Assembly (NCBI GenBank): GCA_963989245.1
Contig: CAXDII010000305.1
Span: forward strand, 1 to 64,000
Direction: 5' to 3'
DNA from: Nansenia antarctica
Lineage: Eukaryota > Chordata > Actinopteri > Argentiniformes > Microstomatidae
DNA length: 64,000 nt
Position 1 is the first letter of the stretch. Each line of letters begins with the position of its first letter. The notes beneath the pieces are model-generated. The model had not been told where the DNA came from and ran no database searches. It saw only the letters and a program-made list of their open reading frames with translations. This document shows positions 1-9,770 of the stretch, piece after piece. A program made the translations under genes and the position numbers.

Positions 1-156
1 ATAGCTTCTCTCATTTAACTGATCCTTTAATTGTTTCTCAATTCACCGGAGTTCTTCCTCTCTCCACGGTCCTCAACAACAACAACCCGCATGCGCCCAC
101 CTCCACCAATCACAGGGGTGCATTGGCACACATGACACAACACAGTAACAGGGTTG

Positions 157-2044
157 CTACACTGCTCCCCCCCTTACAAAGTGGGTCAATTCACACAATT
201 CACACAATTCACACTCATTTGCAAACTTTCGCAGGCAATCGGAACCTCTGATATTGGACGGGCCTTCCGTCCGTGCGAAGACATAAGGGTTGTCCTTCAG
301 CACGCCAGCTTTCTCTCTGTGTTCACTGAGGACATGGAGAGACATTAACATCCTATCTGTTAGTAAGAGAGGCATTTTCCTGCCACTACTGCCCGTTATC
401 TCCAGCCTGATAAGTTTGTCAGCAAGCTCCTTCTCCAGCTTTGTGAGGGTCTTGTACACATCTGCAGTCACTGGGCCTGTCCTGATCTTTCTCCTTGTGT
501 AGCTCTCCATTAGCAGCTTACCACAATCTCCCAATCTGCTTCTGTTGAAAAGAACCATTTGTGCGAGAACAGATTCATTCAGCTTTCTCCATGCAGACAT
601 GTTAGGGGTTTTGAGCAAGTCTTTCTTTGCCTCGTCCTCTGCGGTCTTGAGAACGTTGTGAAGTTTGATCAAGTCCTCGGTCAGTGAGGACGCGTCGACC
701 TCGATGGCTTCCGACCTACGATATGAGCGGAGGGCGTGGCGAGAGAAACTGATTCCACTTAGTATCAAGAAGCTGAAGGAACCTTTTGATTTGACCCTCT
801 GTCTCACTGTCCTCAGTCATACGACTCTCTCCGAACGCTATCTCAGCGGCTCTTTTCAAGGAATAACAAATCTTTGAAACAAGGGTTGGGGTCTTGAACT
901 TGTTGCAGCTAGGATCAAAACCACTCACTTTCTTAGCACCTTCAATGGCCAGTTCAAATTTGGACGGTATACATATTTGATGCAGATATTGAACACTGGA
1001 ATCCAGCCCGTTCACAGCGAGCATATACCTACCCAATTCTCTCATCTTCTGTGCAATGTAAGCATACTGCGACTTGTCGTTACCGTGCTTTGCGGACAGT
1101 GCATTGCCGTATTTGCATATCAAGGGATCATTTCTGATGTGGCGCGAGATGTCATCTTGATTCATATTGAACAAGACGTCGTCACACACTCCTGTGGAGT
1201 AGTCAGACCGTGGGAGGAGTCGAGCGGCTGCACCTTGGATTCGCCGCCTTCCTCCTCTCCTTTTGGACTTTGTCTCCGCTTTGACTTTACATTTGCGCTC
1301 GTGCTTCCACAAATCAGTTTTGACGTAAAAAGCGAAACAATATTGGCACGGCAGATAGTCACGCACTGACAGAGCTGTATTAGTTTGCCTCTTGGGCACA
1401 ATTTCCCCGTTTCCAGTTAGCAGAACTGCAAATTTGTGTTGATAGTTCCCTTTGTTGCGGAGTTGATCCAACAAACTGAATCTGATTTTGGAACCTTTCG
1501 GAAAACTACAAGCATGTGCAACGTCATCTTCGTTTGGATGCATCCTTAATAAATGTCTTGCAATTTTGCTATGTGGTGTATGGCAATAAAGGCAAAACTG
1601 CTTTTTGGAAGGCTTTGCCAATTTTGAGCTTGATCTTGTATCTTTCCTCCCCGCAGATTTATTCTGGCGTCTCGTGGCTAGGGCTGTTTCCTTTAGGGCT
1701 TGTTCGGTTACATCATCTGAGGAGCTTTCTCCTTCCGACGGAAGATAATCTGATGCGCTTGAGCTACTTGAATCCGCTCCTTCCTCGTCGCGTGCACGGT
1801 TCTCTTCGTTGTTTGACCTGCTCTCTTCAGCACTATGCTTTTCAACGTTGTGTATCGCTTGGCTCTCTTCATCATGCAAACATTGGTCACTTATAGCCAA
1901 CTCATCCTCATCATCATTATTATTTGACCTCTCTTCATCCTGTGGACTCTTCTTTACATCACTTGAGATGGTTGAATCCTCTTCCTCATCCTCATTGCTT
2001 GGGCTGTTCTCTTGATCGCTTGAGCAAGTCTCTTCATCACTCAA
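157..2044 (-). pseudogene. Crypton-like tyrosine-recombinase-related zinc-finger gene, broken
   Basis: The minus strand reads from 2044. About 150 residues rich in Ser, Asp and Glu come first. Two Cys2-His zinc-finger-like motifs follow (CLYC...HLLRMH and CQYC...HERKC), then a basic stretch and an all-alpha region. Near 745 the frame shifts by one base: the first frame stops 20 codons later, while the second carries on with RHALRSYRRSEA and runs to 157. The second part holds RKMPLLLTDRM, NPYVFAR and RGSDCLRKF, which resemble the C-terminal domain of Crypton-derived tyrosine recombinases common in fish. The end (ELCELCELTHF) is encoded by a short tandem repeat of a 9-bp unit at 190-212, so the last part of the domain is missing or lies in another exon. 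The family call comes from motif resemblance and I cannot confirm the catalytic Arg-His-Arg-Tyr set. Confidence 0.5.
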
Positions 2045-2184
2045 GATCTTCTTTATGTCATTTGAATAGTTCTCTTCCTCAATTATAATCTTCCACCACT
2101 GATGACGTCATGTAGCCGGGCTAATGCTAAGCTAGCATCCGCGCTTGGTGCAATGTAAACAGCTGTTATGTACACTGCGTTGAA

Positions 2185-2282
2185 TTCCCTCGGGAGGTAT
2201 GTGGGTCGGCATTTAACAGTCAAGTATTCCAGGTTCCCTCGGGAGGTATGTGGGTCGGCATTTAACAGTCAAGTATTCCAGG
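2185..2282. repeat. 49-bp perfect tandem duplication
   Basis: Positions 2185-2233 and 2234-2282 are identical, beginning TTCCCTCGGGAGG. They lie just upstream of the Crypton-like gene, which reads away from them. No function is evident. Confidence 0.9.
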
Positions 2283-2501
2283 TCTGGGGAGCAGTGGCTA
2301 CTTACAGCCACTGACAACACTCATCGCTTTGCCTGTACGTCAATGTAAATCAGTCAAAAATAACACTGGAAATGGGTAGGCTATTAGAAGAATATTTGGG
2401 TGGTGTGATAGGCGTAAAACGTCATTCACCACATAAAAAGACCAAATTAACAAAGTACCTACCCCAAATGGACCATAATAACCACAGCATCGGCCCATGT
2501 T

Positions 2502-2645
2502 GCAACAGAATGTGACGAAAGAAAGCGCGCCTCCTGGGATGTCTCAGTCGCTGAGCTGAAGGCATTTATTGCTCTGCTATATGTGAGGGGTGCATACTGC
2601 CGGAAAAACATTGAAACGTTTCTGGTCGGAGAAATGGCAGGGGTG
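2502..2645 (+). pseudogene. PiggyBac-like transposase fragment
   Basis: One frame reads SWDVSVAELKAFIALLYVRG and then AYCRKNIE. This resembles the N-terminal part of the PiggyBac/PGBD transposase fold, where a WSTT-type stretch is followed by LLYARGAYG. Only about 45 residues remain and no DDD catalytic residues are present. The flanks show no terminal repeats that I can pair. It is a relic; the call rests on motif resemblance alone. Confidence 0.5.
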
Positions 2646-2808
2646 CAAACTTGTCACCTTTCTGCTAAATTAGCCGTTTTTATCTCAAAATATGTCATCC
2701 ATGTGAATTGTGTAGATCTGAAAAAATATATTTTTGGGGGGTCGGGGTCTAAGTGTCATCCAATTCACATGATGTGCAAGCTAATTAATCTCAAGCTAAC
2801 TAATCTCC

Positions 2809-3208
2809 CTAGTTAGTCAATTGGTTATTAAGGCTAAAGACGTCGTTGTCAGTAATACTGGTCTCGTGGTACTGGGAGGACTTGTTCTTGTTGGTGTACT
2901 TGTTGCATTTGCGGTCCACCCCCGAGGGCGACAGGTAGCCCATACTCATTTCGACAATGAGAATCAAACATTCCATATCTCCCAGACTTGTCTCTGAACA
3001 CAGCAATGCAATACGGTGTTATTGTAAGCACTGCGTAACTCCTCCTAGTCCCGGGTCGCTCCGTATAATGGAGAAGCGTTTCTGAAAGTACGGCACGGCT
3101 CGGCACGGCTCGGATACAAATGCGGCCCGCTTCAGCCCGGTAGTGGAAAAGTCCCTGCGCCAGGTGTTCTTGGGCCGGCCTCTCTTCCTTTTGCCTTGGG
3201 GGTTCCAT
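2809..3208 (-). pseudogene. Fragment of an OTU/C76-like cysteine-protease domain, frameshifted
   Basis: The minus strand from 3208 reads about 90 residues including ITPYCIAVFRDKSGRYGMFD followed by SHCRNEYGLP. The homologous continuation (SPSGVDRKC...) lies in another frame ending at 2809, so there is a frameshift near 2930. An FDSH core with hydrophobic strands before it is typical of papain-like protease domains found in fish mobile-element proteins, such as some Helitrons. No catalytic Cys can be assigned. The parent element is not identifiable. Confidence 0.35.
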
Positions 3209-3231
3209 CTAAGGGCCTGTCTGGTGGTGCT

Positions 3232-3424
3232 GGGCCCGGATTCACAAAAGTGTTCTTAAGATATTTCTTAAGACAATTCTTAAGAAAAAATATAAGATGT
3301 TCCTAAGAATGTTCTTAAACACTATTCACAATTTTTTTCTTAAGAATTGTCCTATGTCTTAAGAACTTCTTAGTTTTCTCAATTAAGAAGTTCTTAGATT
3401 TTGAACTGTGATTTTTACACCTGT

Positions 3425-3427
<3 letters not shown>
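3232..3427. repeat. AT-rich palindromic 5' flank of Myb/SANT element, copy A
   Basis: The stretch has many alternating TTCTTAAGA and TCTTAAGAA motifs, which can fold on themselves. A close relative lies at 6363-6500, again directly upstream of a Myb/SANT reading frame. It is therefore part of a repeated element, probably its terminal region. Confidence 0.6.

Positions 3428-3500
<73 letters not shown>
3428..3500. repeat. (CT)n microsatellite
   Basis: About 36 uninterrupted CT dinucleotides lie inside the 5' flank of Myb/SANT copy A. The related copy near 6500 lacks them, so they expanded after the two copies separated. Confidence 0.95.
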
Positions 3501-3503
<3 letters not shown>

Positions 3504-3542
3504 GAACTTATGATCACTCGCGGTCATAACGGTTAACTAAAA

Positions 3543-4198
3543 ATGGAAGACAGCAGTGCAGCTAAGAGGTCCAAGAATTTCACAAGGCAGGAGTTGGAGG
3601 TTTTGGTAGAGGTCATTTAAAAAAAAAAGATTATTATTGGGAAAGTTAGACAACGTATCGGTGACGGCGGACAATAAAAAGAGGGGGTGGGAAAGGGTTG
3701 CCAGGACGGTCTCCGCAGTAGGCGTGCGGGGGGTAGCCAGGGATGGCATCTCCATTAAAAAAAAGTGGGCGGACATCAAGTCCATCGTAAAAAAAAAGAT
3801 AGCTGAGAGGGCAAGGGAGGTCAAGAAGACAGGAGGAGGAAAGTCATCGGTCCATTTAGACCAATTGGAGGAGAAGATCTTGGGGGCGATTGGGGAGACT
3901 CTCGTCGAAGGAGTGGACGGAGGAGTCGACACCAGAGAGCTGCTAACTGGAGGTAAGCTAGCAGCTACACAAGCGACTATCACCAGCTGTTGGCTGGCGC
4001 TAGTGATCATTACGATCATTACGTAGATACGTTTCCGATGACACACAGTATACTAGGCTCTGTTACATTGACTGTGGCAATTAGCTGCAACTTGTTTACA
4101 GACATTCAACTAGTTCAATGTTAAATCATATAAAACTGAAACATCCGCAAGTATCGGTCTTTCTTACCAGAGCCTGTGTATCTCTCCCTGTCCTCCAG
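3543..4198 (+). pseudogene. Myb/SANT-like (NAIF1/Harbinger type) DNA-binding protein, copy A, frameshifted
   Basis: The ATG at 3543 opens a frame reading KNFTRQELEVLVEVI and stops at once in a run of A. The frame resumes at about 3625 with LGKLDNVSVTADNKKRGWER and later SIKKKWADIKSIVKKK. This is the trihelix Myb/SANT pattern of PIF/Harbinger MYB proteins and their domesticated relatives (NAIF1, MSANTD). Residues after it (HLDQLEEKILGAIGETLVEG) fit the usual acidic linker. AG|GTAAGC at 3952 is a good splice donor, and a pyrimidine tract with CAG ending at 4198 is a plausible acceptor, so a second exon may have existed. The frameshift in the poly-A run makes this copy unlikely to work. Confidence 0.6.
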
Positions 4199-4612
4199 GT
4201 TTTTGGTACTTGTTGTTCCCTGTTACGAACCCCAGCGCTACGTCTTATGGCTCTACGTCACTTGTAGTGTGGGAGGGAAACTAAATAAAAGGTGTCGTGG
4301 GCAATTCCTTCAATATCTTATTTATCTTTACTCAATTACTGACTAGTAAATTATCATAGAAACCATGGTCTACTCGTCTCTCCTGAGCTCAGTTGTAACG
4401 TGAATCGTGGAACACGGGATATGTTAGATACTTTACAGTAATTCCCTAAATGACTAGAAAATGTAGCTCGATTTGTCGCTGGTCGGCTCGAACCCTAACC
4501 CTAATTAAAGGGGGTCTGGAAAGTCGCCAGATATAGGGAACACTGGGTACAGTTGGCTATCAAGGCTTTGACTGGCTTGATCAAGTCTGTCAGCAGCAGG
4601 GTGATAAAGAGC
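4199..4612. other. Unassigned sequence between Myb/SANT copy A and minisatellite
   Basis: I see no gene here. A two-unit CCCTAA run at about 4494-4505 is too short to be an interstitial telomere. Confidence 0.5.
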
Positions 4613-5900
4613 CTATACATGGGTACATCAACCCCAAACCATACCTTGGGGATCTTTATACATGGGTACATCAACCCAAACCATACCTTGGGGATCTTTA
4701 TACATGGGTACATCAACACCAAACCATACCTTGGGGATCTTTATACATGGGTACATCAACACCAAACCATACCTTGGGGATCTTTATAGATGGGTACATC
4801 AACCCCAAACCATACCTTGGGGATCTTTATACATGGGTACATCAACCCAAACCATACCTTGGGGATCTTTATAGATGGGTACATCAACACCAAACCATAC
4901 CTTGGGGATCTTTATAGATGGGTACATCAACACCAAACCATACCTTGGGGATCTTTATACATGGGTACATCAACACCAAACCATACCTTGGGGATCTTTA
5001 TACATGGGTACATCAACCCCAAACCATACCTTGGGGATCTTTATAGATGGGTACATCAACACCAAACCATACCTTGGGGATCTTTATAGATGGGTACATC
5101 AACCCCAAACCATACCTTGGGGATCTTTATAGATGGGTACATCAACACCAAACCATACCTTGGGGATCTTTATACATGGGTACATCAACCCAAACCATAC
5201 CTTGGGGATCTTTATAGATGGGTACATCAACCCCAAACCATACCTTGGGGATCTTTATACATGGGTACATCAACACCAAACCATACCTTGGGGATCTTTA
5301 TAGATGGGTACATCAACCCCAAACCATACCTTGGGGATCTTTATAGATGGGTACATCAACACCAAACCATACCTTGGGGATCTTTATACATGGGTACATC
5401 AACCCAAACCATACCTTGGGGATCTTTATAGATGGGTACATCAACCCCAAACCATACCTTGGGGATCTTTATACATGGGTACATCAACACCAAACCATAC
5501 CTTGGGGATCTTTATAGATGGGTACATCAGTCCCTAACCATACCTTGGGGATCTTTATACATGGGTACATCAGTCCCAAACCATACCTTGGGGATCTTTA
5601 TAGATGGGTACATCAACCCAAACCATACCTTGGGGATCTTTATACATGGGTACATCAACCCCAAACCATACCTTGGGGATCTTTATACATGGGTACATCA
5701 ACACCAAACCATACCTTGGGGATCTTTATAGATGGGTACATCAACACCAAACCATACCTTGGGGATCTTTATAGATGGGTACATCAACACCAAACCATAC
5801 CTTGGGGATCTTTATACATGGGTACATCAACACCAAACCATACCTTGGGGATCTTTATACATGGGTACATCAGTCCCTAACCATACCTTGGGGATCTTTT
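4613..5900. repeat. 43-bp minisatellite, about 30 copies
   Basis: The unit contains GGGTACATCAACACCAAACC and CCTTGGGGATCTTTATA. Lengths alternate between 43 and 42 bp because the CCCC/CACC run sometimes loses a base. Variable sites are TATACATGG or TATAGATGG, and CAACACC, CAACCCC, CAACCC or CAGTCCC. All three forward frames stay largely open (MGTSTPNHTLG, GYINTKPYLGD, WVHQHQTIPWG), which creates many spurious overlapping ORFs of 70-120 codons. The right edge joins a hAT fragment without a gap. Confidence 0.95.
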
Positions 5901-6262
5901 TGAGGCAAAGGCAGCTGAGCTCCACCTGTCACCTGAAGATGAGGGTTAGGCTTAGAAGGAGATGTGTCGCCTTGACCATCTCCCTGACCAACGTGCTTCG
6001 GGAGCGACTGCCAGACGACATTGAACCACTGCAGGGCGTGTCAGTCTGCAACGTGGGGGAACTCTCTAGTGCATAATAAGAGAGATGGAGAAATTGAAAA
6101 AATTGCCACGCTCCTTGGGTACTCTCTTGCTGATACTGACAAAATTGTGCAGCAATGGCGCGACGATGTCATCATCTGTCTAACGGCCAAGCTCCACTAT
6201 GTCATCATCTGTCTCAGTGGGATGAAACACCAAACACAGTGGGCTTCTGGAGTGAGGTGTCT
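5890..6262 (+). pseudogene. hAT transposase C-terminal fragment (ZNF862-like), degraded
   Basis: Broken frames in series read FEAKAAELHLSPEDEG, then RRRCVALTISLTNVLRERLP, then KIATLLGYSLADTDKIVQQW, then WDETPNTVGFWSEVSN. Their order matches the region just before the dimerisation domain of fish hAT transposases. At least two frameshifts or stops occur, the first at GGTTAG near 5945. A small duplication around TCATCATCTGTC (6170-6213) interrupts the sequence. It is a dead copy. Confidence 0.5.
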
Positions 6263-6267
6263 AACCC

Positions 6268-6362
6268 ATGGCTGTGTCTGTTCTGTCCTTGGTGTCTGTT
6301 CTGTCCATGGCTGTGGTGTCTGTTCTGTCCATGGCTGTGGTGTCTGTTCTGTCCTTGCCTGG
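6268..6362. repeat. 24-bp minisatellite, about 3.5 units
   Basis: The units start TGTCTGTTCTGTCC and vary between CATGGCTGTGG and TTGGTG endings. It lies between the hAT scrap and the second Myb/SANT copy. Confidence 0.8.
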
Positions 6363-6547
6363 GGCCGGATATTTCTTAAGACAATTCTTTAAAAAATATA
6401 TAAGATGTTCCTAAGAATGTTCTTAAACACTATTCACAATTGTTTTCTTAGGAATTGTCCTGTCTTAAGAACTTCTTAGTTTTCTCACTTGAGAAGTTCT
6501 TAGTTTGAACTTATGATCACTCGCGTGAATATAACGGTTAACTAAAA
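6363..6547. repeat. AT-rich palindromic 5' flank of Myb/SANT element, copy B
   Basis: It is closely similar to 3232-3542 (GATATTTCTTAAGACAATTC, then AAGATGTTCCTAAGAATG, then the ATAACGGTTAACTAAAA leader) but lacks the CT microsatellite. Confidence 0.65.
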
Positions 6548-6842
6548 ATGGAAGATATTAGTGCAGCGAAGAGGAGCAAGAAGTTTACGAGGCAGGAGTT
6601 GGAGGTTTTGGTAGATTAGGTTATTTTAAAAAAAAGATTATTGTTGGGGAAATTGGACAATGTATCGGTGACGGCGGACAACAAAAAGAGGGGGTGGGGG
6701 AAAGAGTTGCCAGGACGGTCTCCGCAGTGGGAGTGCGGGGGGTAGCCAGGGATGGCATCTCTATAAAAAAAAAGTGGGCGGACATCGCGAAAAAAGTCCA
6801 TTGTGAAAAAAAAGGCAGCTGAGAGGGCAAGGGAGGTCAAGA
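6548..6842 (+). pseudogene. Myb/SANT-like gene, copy B, truncated and fused to CHTOP-like sequence
   Basis: The ATG at 6548 starts the same protein as copy A, and the frame breaks in the poly-A run as there. Further changes include an extra G in GTGGGGGAAAGAG and an insertion GCGAAAAA after GACATC at 6781. Similarity to copy A ends at GAGGTCAAGAA (6842), where CHTOP-like sequence begins. The last 62 bp (6781-6842) are the start of the 1.45-kb tandem unit, so this copy is the parent of the Myb/SANT piece found in every repeat. Confidence 0.6.
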
Positions 6843-7480
6843 ACTCACAACAGCAGAACAGTTTTTAGAGCAGCCAGAGGGCAGCGTGGGCAGTAGGATG
6901 CTGGCCCTCCAGATGGAAGACAGGCTTTCTGTGCAGGACGCCCTGGAGCCCTGGAGGAGCCTGAAACAGCGCCTGGGGGTCCAGACGCGTCTTGGCCGGC
7001 CCAGGAAGGAGATGACGCAGCGGGGAGGCAGAGGCCTGCCGGCTGGGGGAGGATCCTGTGTGACCCGAGCCAGAGGATCCTGTGTGACCCGAGCCAGAGG
7101 ATCCTGTGTGACCCGAGCCAGAGGGACACGCTTCCATGGGACACGCTTGGATTTTAGTTTGCTGGGTCAGAGAGGAGGAGGCCAGGGGGATGGAGCCAGG
7201 CTGGGACACCACTGGGGCCTGAGGATGCACGGTGGCCAGGCCTACAGGTCTGGACCTCTGGTCAGCCCTGGCACCAGGTCTGGGAGGAGGGAGAGGGAGG
7301 AGAGGAGCTCTGGGCCTGAGCACCAGAGGGTCTTTCTGGGCCAGGAGCCCCCCCATCACAGTCACCAAGGAGGAGCTGGACAACCAGATAGACGACTACA
7401 TGTCCAAGTCCAAGAGACAACTAGACGCAGAGCTGGATGCTTACATGGCCATGGCAAAGTGTGACTACAGGGTGTACTAG
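6842..7480 (+). pseudogene. chtop: CHTOP-like retrocopy, array copy 1, frame broken by 5 bp
   Basis: CHTOP (chromatin target of PRMT1) is an arginine/glycine-rich nuclear protein of mRNA export and transcription. This copy reads MLALQMEDRLSVQDALEPW and SLKQRLGVQTRLGRP, matching the conserved N-terminal half. After a Gly/Arg-rich middle it ends KEELDNQIDDYMSKSKRQLD plus AELDAYMA, matching the C-terminal helix. The two halves lie in different frames because GGTCT occurs once near 7280, where copies 2-7 have it twice (5 bp fewer). There are no introns, although CHTOP normally spans several exons, which points to a retrocopy. The first 40 or so residues of CHTOP are absent, replaced by the Myb/SANT tail with an in-frame TGA. 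Copy 1 also differs at GGATCCTGTG and GGGACACG, so it is the outgroup of the array. Confidence 0.75.
7051..7122 (+). repeat. 24-bp triplication inside CHTOP-like frame
   Basis: Three units of GGATCCTGTGTGACCCGAGC plus CAGA encode GSCVTRAR three times. The same triplet, with slight decay in its first unit, is present in all seven array copies. Eight-residue steps in an RG-rich region recall the repetitive GAR domain of CHTOP. Confidence 0.85.
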
Positions 7481-8220
7481 GATCTGTGCAGGGCTAGGGT
7501 TAGGGGGGGGAGAGGCATGGAGACTATCCAGGGACCATGGAGGGTAGAATTCCTCACTGGAAGTGAACTCGATTATATGGAGAGGTCGACTGCTAGACAT
7601 ACAAACTGACTGACCACTTCCAGCTCTGACCAGGGAGGTATTTTACCCAGTTGATTAACTGTCCAAAATACCCTAAGCACTTCCCCAGTTTAAGTTATTT
7701 CCCAGTAAAAAAAAAAAAGATTCTTAAGAGTTATTTCTGTGAGTTTATCAAAGTTAGCTGGTTAGTTAAGTTTCTCCATTGGGTTACTATTTAACACATG
7801 AATATGAATGACAGCATTCACGTGTACCATGTGACATACCACCAAGGGTCTTTGACTTACTCAGCACTGTTTGAAAATAAATAGTTTTTGAACCAGTAAA
7901 AATGTGACTTAATTTAAAAAAAAAAGAGAGAGAAAAACTAGAAATTGTGTGATTTAACCATATTGTTGTTATTTCTTCCTTACTTATTGATGTATGCTGT
8001 CAGTCATGGGCAGCACTGTAATGCTTTACTCATCCAAGATGACTTTCATAAAAACATATTAGATATTATTTCAGGATGAAAATATGTTACAAAGGGCTAT
8101 TTCAGACCAAAGAGACATTTTGTCGATTTGTGATACAGGTTTTTTATAGGATGCATAGGATGCATAGGATGCATAGGATGCATTCAATCATAGGATGCAT
8201 TCAATCCATTAATCCATTAG
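7481..8220 (+). other. 3'-UTR-like and minisatellite part of the array unit
   Basis: It follows the CHTOP-like stop codon and repeats in each unit. It contains GGGCTAGGGTTAGGGGGG, an A12 tract, AAAATAAATAG as a possible polyadenylation signal at about 7879, and a second A-run with GAGAGAG. It ends with ATAGGATGC 9-bp steps merging into 17-bp steps ending in ATTCAATC (about 8148-8220). No gene is visible in it. The first part probably derives from the CHTOP mRNA 3' end, an inference from position only. Confidence 0.55.
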
Positions 8221-8325
8221 GACATCGCGAAAAAAGTCCATTGTGAAAAAAAAGTCAGCTGAGAGGGCAAGGGAGGTCAAGAACTCACAACAGCAGAACA
8301 GTTTTTAGAGCAGCCAGAGGGCAGC

Positions 8326-8925
8326 GTGGGCAGTAGGATGCTGGCCCTCCAGATGGAAGACAGGCTTTCTGTGCAGGACGCCCTGGAGCCCTGGAGGAGC
8401 CTGAAACAGCGCCTGGGGGTCCAGACGCGTCTTGGCCGGCCCAGGAAGGAGATGACGCAGCGGGGAGGCAGAGGCCTGCCGGCTGGGGGAGGATGCTGTG
8501 TGACCCGAACCAGAGGATCCTGTGTGACCCGAGCCAGAGGATCCTGTGTGACCCGAGCCAGAGGAACACGCTTCCATGGGACACGCTTGGATTTTAGTTT
8601 GCTGGGTCAGAGAGGAGGAGGCCAGGGGGATGGAGCCAGGCTGGGACACCACTGGGGCCTGAGGATGCACGGTGGCCAGGCCTACAGGTCTGGACCTCTG
8701 GTCAGCCCTGGCACCAGGTCTGGTCTGGGAGGAGGGAGAGGGAGGAGAGGAGCTCTGGGCCTGAGCACCAGAGGGTCTTTCTGGGCCAGGAGCCCCCCCA
8801 TCACAGTCACCAAGGAGGAGCTGGACAACCAGATAGACGACTACATGTCCAAGTCCAAGAGACAACTAGACGCAGAGCTGGATGCTTACATGGCCATGGC
8901 AAAGTGTGACTACAGGGTGTACTAG
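8326..8925 (+). CDS. chtop: CHTOP-like open frame, array copy 2
   Basis: This is the reference copy for the open form. The frame is open from 8263, just after the in-frame TGA at 8260. The first ATG is at 8338 (MLALQMEDRLS), since the codon at 8326 is GTG, giving 195 residues from that ATG. Order: conserved QMEDRLSVQ...LKQRLG...RLGRP segment (residues 5-40), RG-rich middle with three GSCVTRAR-like units, GLGGGRGRRGALGL patch, then the C-terminal TKEELDNQIDDYMSKSK and LDAELDAYMA helix. CHTOP usually has about 245 residues, so roughly the first 40 are missing and the centre is shortened. No promoter is evident. It could be a dead retrocopy whose frame survives because the array is young and homogenised. 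Confidence 0.6.
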   Translation: MGSRMLALQMEDRLSVQDALEPWRSLKQRLGVQTRLGRPRKEMTQRGGRGLPAGGGCCVTRTRGSCVTRARGSCVTRARGTRFHGTRLDFSLLGQRGGGQGDGARLGHHWGLRMHGGQAYRSGPLVSPGTRSGLGGGRGRRGALGLSTRGSFWARSPPITVTKEELDNQIDDYMSKSKRQLDAELDAYMAMAKCDYRVY

Positions 8926-9770
8926 GATCTGTGCAGGGCTAGGGTTAGGGGGGGGAGAGGCATGGAGACTATCCAGGGACCATGGAGGGTAGAATTCCTC
9001 ACTGGAAGTGAACTCGATTATATGGAGAGGTCGACTGCTAGACATACAAACTGACTGACCACTTCCAGCTCTGACCAGGGAGGTATTTTACCCAGTTGAT
9101 TAACTGTCCAAAATACCCTAAGCACTTCCCCAGTTTAAGTTATTTCCCAGTAAAAAAAAAAAAGATTCTTAAGAGTTATTTCTGTGAGTTTATCAAAGTT
9201 AGCTGGTTAGTTAAGTTTCTCCATTGGGTTACTATTTAACACATGAATATGAATGACAGCATTCACGTGTACCATGTGACATACCACCAAGGGTCTTTGA
9301 CTTACTCAGCACTGTTTGAAAATAAATAGTTTTTGAACCAGTAAAAATGTGACTTAATTTAAAAAAAAAAGAGAGAGAAAAACTAGAAATTGTGTGATTT
9401 AACCATATTGTTGTTATTTCTTCCTTACTTATTGATGTATGCTGTCAGTCATGGGCAGCACTGTAATGCTTTACTCATCCAAGATGACTTTCATAAAAAC
9501 ATATTAGATATTATTTCAGGATGAAAATATGTTACAAAGGGCTATTTCAGACCAAAGAGACATTTTGTCGATTTGTGATACAGGTTTTTTATAGGATGCA
9601 TAGGATGCATAGGATGCATAGGATGCATTCAATCATAGGATGCATTCAATCCATTAATCCATTAGGACATCGCGAAAAAAGTCCATTGTGAAAAAAAAGT
9701 CAGCTGAGAGGGCAAGGGAGGTCAAGAACTCACAACAGCAGAACAGTTTTTAGAGCAGCCAGAGGGCAGC

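Noticed and set aside
3315..3527. Arg-Glu repeat protein on the minus strand
   Set aside because: It is the translation of the CT microsatellite.
4490..4506. Interstitial telomere
   Set aside because: Only about two CCCTAA units. Likewise GGGCTAGGGTTAGGG in the array 3' region is a single chance-like motif.
4553..5880. Ten or so overlapping open frames of 70-120 codons in the minisatellite
   Set aside because: They arise because no stop occurs in the repeat unit in any forward frame.
4613..5900. CRISPR-like regular repeat array
   Set aside because: Units are directly adjacent with no spacers, variants are scattered inside the unit, and the context is a fish genome. The same holds for 33582-34205 and 51057-51492.
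8305..8865. Antisense 186-codon frame in each CHTOP unit (MSLGLGHVVVYLVVQL...)
   Set aside because: It is the mirror of the GC-rich CHTOP-like frame, has no homology I know, and would not be independent evidence of a gene.
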